From Aspidiotus rigidus (lineage: Eukaryota > Arthropoda > Insecta > Hemiptera > Diaspididae): a stretch of DNA of 64,000 nt. Positions within the stretch are counted from its first letter, which is position 1, and each line of letters begins with the position of its first letter. The stretch is from NCBI GenBank assembly GCA_035079385.1, contig JAVHKY010000012.1, forward strand, positions 2,834,501 through 2,898,500. The letters run 5' to 3'. The translations under genes were made by a program, and so were the position numbers. This document shows positions 58,469 to 64,000 of the stretch, piece by piece. The notes below the pieces were generated by a model that made no database searches, was not told the origin of the DNA, and worked only from the letters and a program-made list of their open reading frames with translations.

Positions 58469-59765
58469 CCCGTTGAACCATGTCGACTGCAAATCGACGT
58501 CGATCTGACGTCAAATCGACGTCATTTCGACCCATTTTTTTAATAAGTAATCGACCCAAATTCGACGTCGATTTCGAGTCGAAATAGTTCCGGGGTATGT
58601 CGACCGTAAATCGGCGGCAAACGACTGGATTTCGACGTCGATATCGAGTCGATTTAAGGTGAGCGGTGGCCTTCGACCCAAAATCGACGTCGTTATGAAG
58701 TCTCGCAATAATTATTAATAATAATTATTAATAATAATTTTATTAATAATAATAATAATTATTATTATTAATATTATTATCATCATTATTACGCAATATT
58801 CACTAAAGAAAAGAGAACAAAAAAATAAAAAAAAACCTATCGATGAGAATCTTTCTATCATCATCACCGGGGCTCGAACTGCGCATCACAATTCCTTACC
58901 TATCCTGCGCGAACGAACCTAGCCTAACACCTACGGGCACCTATCGATGGTAGAGGTATAATTCCAGTATAGATTTTCGCGATTGAAAATTCGCGCTTGC
59001 AATTGAATAATTCCCCTCGCGATTAAAAACCCATCTTTTATGAAATACTTCTGGAGAAAGAGGTTTCGTGCACAGGTGCATGAGACTCATTTCTCCAAAA
59101 GTATTTTGTGAAACATGGGTCCCTTATTTTGTGACAGGTAGGCTATTATATTCACCAAATGATTTGTCATTCATTGTTCATCAACGTCGATTTTAAGTCG
59201 ATTCCCTGTCAACAATTGTGGTATTGTGATCGATCAAAAATCGACCGTATATTGACGTCGATTTTGAGTCGATTTCCAGTCGACAATTGTCGTGTTGTGA
59301 TCGACCAAAAATCGACCGGACATCGACGTCGATTTTGAGTCGATTTCCAGTCGACAATTGTGGTATTGTGATCGACCAAAAATCGACCATATATCGACGT
59401 CGATTTTGAGTCGATTTCCAGTCGACAATTGTGGTATTGTGATCGACCAAAAATCGACCATATATCGACGTCGATATACGGTCGATTTTTGGTCGATCAA
59501 AATACCACAATTGTCGACTCGAAATCGACTCAAAATCGACGTCTTTATACGGTCGACATGATATTGGACAAGATGCTTTCTAAGTCGACGATATTTCGAC
59601 TCCAAATCGACGTCGTCAGGCAGTCGATTTACCTTCAAAATCGACTGTAATTTTATGGACTTCAATAAAGACGTCGAATTGACGTCGAATTTCAGTCGAT
59701 TTCGAGTCGACATTGCCGTCGACTCAAAATCGACCCTAAGTCGACGGTCGACATGGTTCAACGGG
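58469..59765. mobile_element. GTCGA-rich non-coding TIR element with TA target sites
   Basis: The perfect terminal repeat CCCGTTGAACCATGTCGAC opens the element and is inverted at its end, apart from minor differences inside. TA lies immediately outside on both sides (58467-58468 and 59766-59767). The 1,297-bp interior has GTCGA-saturated arms, an AT trinucleotide microsatellite core (about 58708-58795), a GAAATACTT..AAGTATTT hairpin (about 59040-59105) and a 71-bp tandem array. It directly adjoins the Penelope-like fragment. No transposase. Confidence 0.85.
59180..59545 (+). repeat. 71-bp tandem repeat, four copies, then an inverted copy
   Basis: GTCGATTTT.AGTCGATT starts at about 59187, 59258, 59329 and 59400, an exact 71-bp period. 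Each unit holds GTCGACAATTGT.GT.TTGTG and ATCGACCAAAAATCGACC-like words. From about 59465 the same unit appears reversed (CGGTCGATTTTTGGTCGATC, ACCACAATTGTCGACTCG). The array can fold back on itself. Confidence 0.85.
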
Positions 59766-59767
59766 TA

Positions 59768-60599
59768 GGGAAGCTGAAGTCCTCATTCTCTTTATCACCC
59801 CATCGCTGGAGCACTTCGTAAAAAACCCCTATAAAACTCAAACAAAAAATTGACCCGCACCCGAGACCTTTCGCTTGCCGGGTGATAAAAATGAAATAGT
59901 CACAAATTTTGTCTCTACGTCTGCGCTTCCTACAACAGTCTGTAAATTATTTGCAAGTGGCAAACCTCGTCATCGAATTCTACTCTTGGAGTGAGTTTGC
60001 ATCATCTCCTCATCGGTCGATCGAGAGACCTTTTTGCCGTTTCTTCTGAATTCGTTCTCCCCCTTTATGGGTCGTCCTTATTCTATGGCCGTATTATTTT
60101 CTAACTTTACTGACGGCTCTCTTTTACCGTCAGAAGTAAAGTGCCATGCGCGCACAACCAAGAAGAATTCTTATCACGTAGACTAAGACGCCTCCGTTGT
60201 CAATTAGAAAATTTATGACAGTTTATTTTCACTTATTTGAAGATCAAGACTACGTAAATTTTGTATGCGATTATATCTACAACTTTATTTGCAAGGTGAT
60301 AAAAGTTGTCTGCGCTGTTTCAACACGCTTCCACTGTTCCACTGCCTAACTTCCAACTTTCATCATCAACTTTAGCTTATGAGATTTTAGGTCTACTTTT
60401 GGAAGAAATGAGTTCGTGGGTCGTCATGACTGCAGTCTTCCCGCCCTTATTTCTCACTACACTCTTTTTTGTCGTTACCTATGTATGTTCGTTAGCTGAG
60501 TTGCTCTTGTTTACGCTTTTTCCTGTTATTAAAAAGAAAAACTCGCAGGCCACCTGGTGAACTACTCGGAGTTTCCTTCATTAAACTTGTTAATCGAGG
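59768..60599. other. No recognisable gene
   Basis: The sequence just right of the TIR element may continue the Penelope-like fragment for a short distance, but I cannot align it. The frame 60306-60560 has a hydrophobic segment but no recognisable family. Confidence 0.35.
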
Positions 60600-60836
60600 C
60601 AAACAGGGAACCTGTTTTATGGGAGTCATTTGTTAGCAGTATCAACTTTAGTTAAATTTTGGTAATGAAGGGTGAACTTTGTTCCTCTCCATCTAAGTTC
60701 TCCTCTTATCATGTTGAATTTTTTCCAAGTCTCACTCCTATCATATATCTCGCAGTTCGAAATTTTTCCAAGTCCCTCGTTTTGCCATCCGGCGTCCGTC
60801 ACCCATAAAACAGGTTCCCCGTTAAAAAGTTGGAAC
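60600..60836. mobile_element. Small TIR element with AACAGGGAACCTGTTTTATG ends
   Basis: The left end AACAGGGAACCTGTTTTATG (about 60603) and right end CCCATAAAACAGGTTCCCCG (about 60811-60830) are inverted. The interior contains TTTTTCCAAGTC and TCCTATCATATAT words. About 235 bp, a minimal member of the family seen at 22-24 and 56-57 kb. Confidence 0.7.
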
Positions 60837-63092
60837 AGCTTCTTAGATTAGCTTCGAATTGATCCGTGAGGTTAGACTTCATACTCATGATGCAATATTG
60901 AAGGATCCATAATCACTGATGTATTACAAGTAAATATTCCCAGAGTGAGTTGAAAAGATCCTTCGCTGTCGTTGGCTCTTCTAAATGCTCTTCCATGTCC
61001 CGTAAGAGGAGTGACGCACAAAAAAAACGATTATCGGTTCAAATATATGTATTAAAAATATATTAGGCATGAATACAAAGAAGAAAATATATTTTTTTTC
61101 TACATCACCTACGAGTATATTGTTTAATGTGTTTCGTCGAATTATCCGTGGACCTATGATGTGTAGCAATGTCAGCCGGTATACAAACTAGATACGCCGT
61201 GCACGCATATTATGCAGACAAAAAGATAATAACTCAATTATTATCCCAAGACAGCGGCCCGAAGCGGTTTTTTACGTTTCTATCATCGGTAACCCAAAAT
61301 TAATTCAATTAAACTTGCACCGGCACACAGACCTTTAGGAATGAATCTTCTCCGTTATGCGTGTCCGGTAGCTACGTATTGAAATATTTTCCCCTTTTTT
61401 TTTTCTTCATCTCTCTCTCTCACTCTCTGTTGTTACGTGCTTTTCTTTCAAATTATTTATTAGTCATTTTATTTATTCTCATAATCGCCCCCAAGTCTTT
61501 GTATCCTACAGAAAAAATTCTTCAAATCAACACGAAAAGTACGAGAAAGAATTCAGGCTCTTGTACGTACGAGTACAAATCTGCCGCAGGTACCACACTT
61601 CGATTCACACGTCCCTTTAATTTGATCATTTTCTCGGATGTCTCTGTATTTAAACGTTCTTTAGACATGACTCTCAAATCACGATTACGTACCCATAGCT
61701 GTGCTACTTACTTATAATAATTGCAAAAGAGAGTGTAATTTTAGCAGAGCATTTGGAAGCTGCACAAGAATTGTTGTAACTGTGAAAAATTTGCATCCTT
61801 GTATTTTGCATGGGGTCTTTTTGAAGCAGAAATTTCGCGTGTTCCCATTCACAAACCTATATATTAGCCAGGTATCCGCTATCCGTTTTATTTGACTGGC
61901 ATTCCGCGTCCCACTTTTGTGACGTCATAATTTTTGAAGAAATGCCCGGAGACTTCCGACTCCGAAGACGTCGTGAACCTAAGTTAGCAATAAAAGAAAG
62001 GCTTCGTCGAAGAAAGTCCGTTGACCTGCATAGAACAATTTGTCTAGCCTGAATATTGTAGGAATTTGCCAAAGTTCGATTATTGGAAATTTTTCTAGGC
62101 TAGATCGCAGATTTAGAGAAATGCTTCAAGAGGTATTGTACAACTTGATGCACATTCTATCTACAGATAATGAAGGTTGCTAAGCTTATCGAGATATTCT
62201 ATCTTGCACGGCTGAAACCTTCCTTACATCAACTTCTGTTCTCTAGGCCTCAGGTTTTCATTCTACCAAGGCTGTACAAAATTTCAATCAGTTTTGTACA
62301 TTCAAGCGCAAGGTCTGATCCAAGCGCGTTCCTTTTCAGACTTCATACATCTACTAATGCCTCTTCTCCTATGCATCGAAAAAATAGAAAAATAAATAAA
62401 ATCAAAATCAATTTGAAGATCCTCAATTTTAGCCTTTTCGTGAGTTCGGTACGGTCTATTCCACCAATAACGGGGTTAGAATTGACGCTAGAATTAAATT
62501 TCATAATTTGAAAAATTTTTAGTTTCAAAGTTTTCCTCCACTTTAACAAATTTTTCTTTTAATTCGCTTGAATGTACAGCACCGCGAGAGCGGAAATATC
62601 GGGTAAGTTTTAAATTTTTCATTTGTTTATTTTTTCTCCTCTTTTTTCGCTTACCCACTGCACCCCCTCTATAACTCCGTTGAAGAATCCTTAAGTTTTT
62701 CATTTTAATACGAGTGTTGCATCCGCGCAGGTCTTTAATTATACACATAATTGCGATTCAAGTGTGTTCCAGAAATCTCGCCCACAGTGACTTTCTGACG
62801 CACCTCCAACTTGGGTATTCCATTATAATATTGCGGATCATATAATTAATAATTCAACTTCGTTATCCTAGAAGAAAGGTTGTCGGTCGTGCACCTAGTG
62901 GTACAAGGGATACGTTTACTATCTTCCCAGCAGTTATTTTTATGGCTTTTGTTTTCTTCAGGATCTGTCTTTCGTATCAGTGTTGCATTGTACTGTCTTC
63001 TCCTTTGCCCTGTTCAGTGTTGATAGAACCGAGAGTGGTTGTCTGAGCAGTTAACCAGGCGACTTACGAGGTCTTACTCTTCAGAGAAGGTG
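60837..63092. other. No recognisable gene; one dispersed repeat
   Basis: 61855-62050 (AGCCAGGTATCCGCTATCCG and following) resembles 31055-31220 in unc-4 intron 1. Frames such as 62170-62511 have no known domain. Confidence 0.4.
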
Positions 63093-64000
63093 CCCGATAA
63101 ACCAGATCGACCAAATATCTCAGTTGATTTTGAGTAGATGTTGACCAAAAATAGACTGAGCGGGCGCTCTGACGAGTGACTAATAATAGACCAACTTTTT
63201 CGGTCGATTTACTTCCGCTCTTCCATACCGTATATAGACCACATTTAAACCAACTTGGACAAAATTTTGATGGAAAAAATTAGTCGATCTACAGGTGATG
63301 TAGGTACCATAAAATGGTCTATCCTCAGTCATTGTCCATACTCCTTCTGCAATTGACTATATTTTGACCATTTTTGACCAAAAAAACAGTCAATTTCTAG
63401 GGAATCCTGACGATATAAAATGGTTTCTCATAGTCAATATTTAATCAGTGTCAACAGACCACCATAATTAGAAGCACATTTTTTTTTTTTTTTTTTCTGA
63501 CGAAAAAGATTTGTTGATTTCTGGGCAATGTAGACGATATTAAAATAGTCTGTTGTAGCCTATATTCAAGCGATATTAACGAACCACTACAAATAGACCA
63601 CTTTTGACAAAGCAGAGTAATCAAGTTTGGGCAATAGAGACGCCATAAAACGATCTATAGGTAGGTGATACTAATAGACCACTATTTTTGACGGGAAATA
63701 CCAGTCTATATCTAAGCCTCCCTCAATTGAGAGAAGAAAAGAATGAAGATAGCAATCTTAGCGGGATTATACCTAGGTATTGAGAAGAGTGCGATTTTGG
63801 TCTAAAATTACAATATTAATTATTATACCTTCAATTATTTATCGACAATGTTCAGAAATTTGTGGACTTCATCATGGATTCATATCAATTCACATTGAAT
63901 CAATTAATTTAAATAATTTCTTAAAATGAATCTAAATTTATTATTTATTTATTTAAATTTACTTATTATAATTTAATTGATAATTATTATTATTCTTTAT
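63093..64000. mobile_element. GGTC-rich TIR element, partial, inverted orientation, cut by the window end
   Basis: Starts CCCGATAAACCAGATCGACC, which is the reverse complement of the right ends at 33599 and 48471. It proceeds through the right arm (TAATAATAGACCAACTTTTT, ACGCCATAAAACGATCTATA) into the AT core (from about 63800). A T run of about 19 bases at 63479-63497 is an insertion relative to the other copies. Confidence 0.8.

Overview
The window is an AT-rich, intron-containing, transposon-laden animal nuclear sequence, most likely from an insect. The only host gene I can recognise is unc-4 (paired-like homeobox, Uncx/Unc-4 family), on the + strand. Three of its exons are visible: 27112-27290, 37757-38024 and 44079-44875. 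They cover a short N-terminal tail, the whole homeodomain, the conserved downstream block, an eh1-like Groucho-binding motif and the stop codon. The first coding exon(s) must lie upstream and were not found. Wording around helix 3 (ESRVA|VWFQ, then RKKEHTKKGPGRPAHNAHP) is arthropod-type Unc-4. The order of insect cannot be fixed from this sequence.

Nearly everything else is mobile or repetitive. Left part (1-27 kb): two small inverted-repeat elements near 3.5-4.0 kb; a broken R1-clade-like LINE at 6.1-8.4 kb abutting a MITE-like palindrome; a Penelope-like element (RT plus GIY-YIG) at 11.3-16.1 kb, bracketed by 106-bp inverted repeats and split by an intact 3,260-bp hAT transposon with a perfect 8-bp target duplication; and at 18.4-25.7 kb a cluster of CTCGAG/ATATGATAGG repeats with a recent 485-bp tandem duplication and a truncated RNase-H-bearing LINE.

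unc-4 itself (27-45 kb) has two introns filled with repeats. Intron 1 (10.5 kb) holds one non-coding element nested in another, plus a related solo copy, a degenerate LINE and a 107-bp hairpin-bearing insertion with a 13-bp target duplication. Intron 2 (6 kb) is mostly a giant inverted repeat with arms of about 1.8-1.9 kb, so the primary transcript could form a long hairpin.

Right part (45-64 kb): a second complete copy of the 2.4-kb GGTC-rich element, LINE remnants (one with a target duplication), a TCCTCA-rich element, a 31-bp perfect inverted repeat, a second Penelope-like RT fragment directly abutting a GTCGA-rich TIR element with a 71-bp internal tandem repeat, and a third GGTC-rich copy running off the end.

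The most unusual pattern is a set of non-coding elements that all begin with a CCCG-type inverted terminus and are saturated internally with one short motif (GTCGA, GGTC or TCCTCA). The first two groups share nearly the same terminal consensus, CCCG(A/T)T(A/G)AACCA..TCGAC, which suggests one mobilising system that is not encoded in this window.
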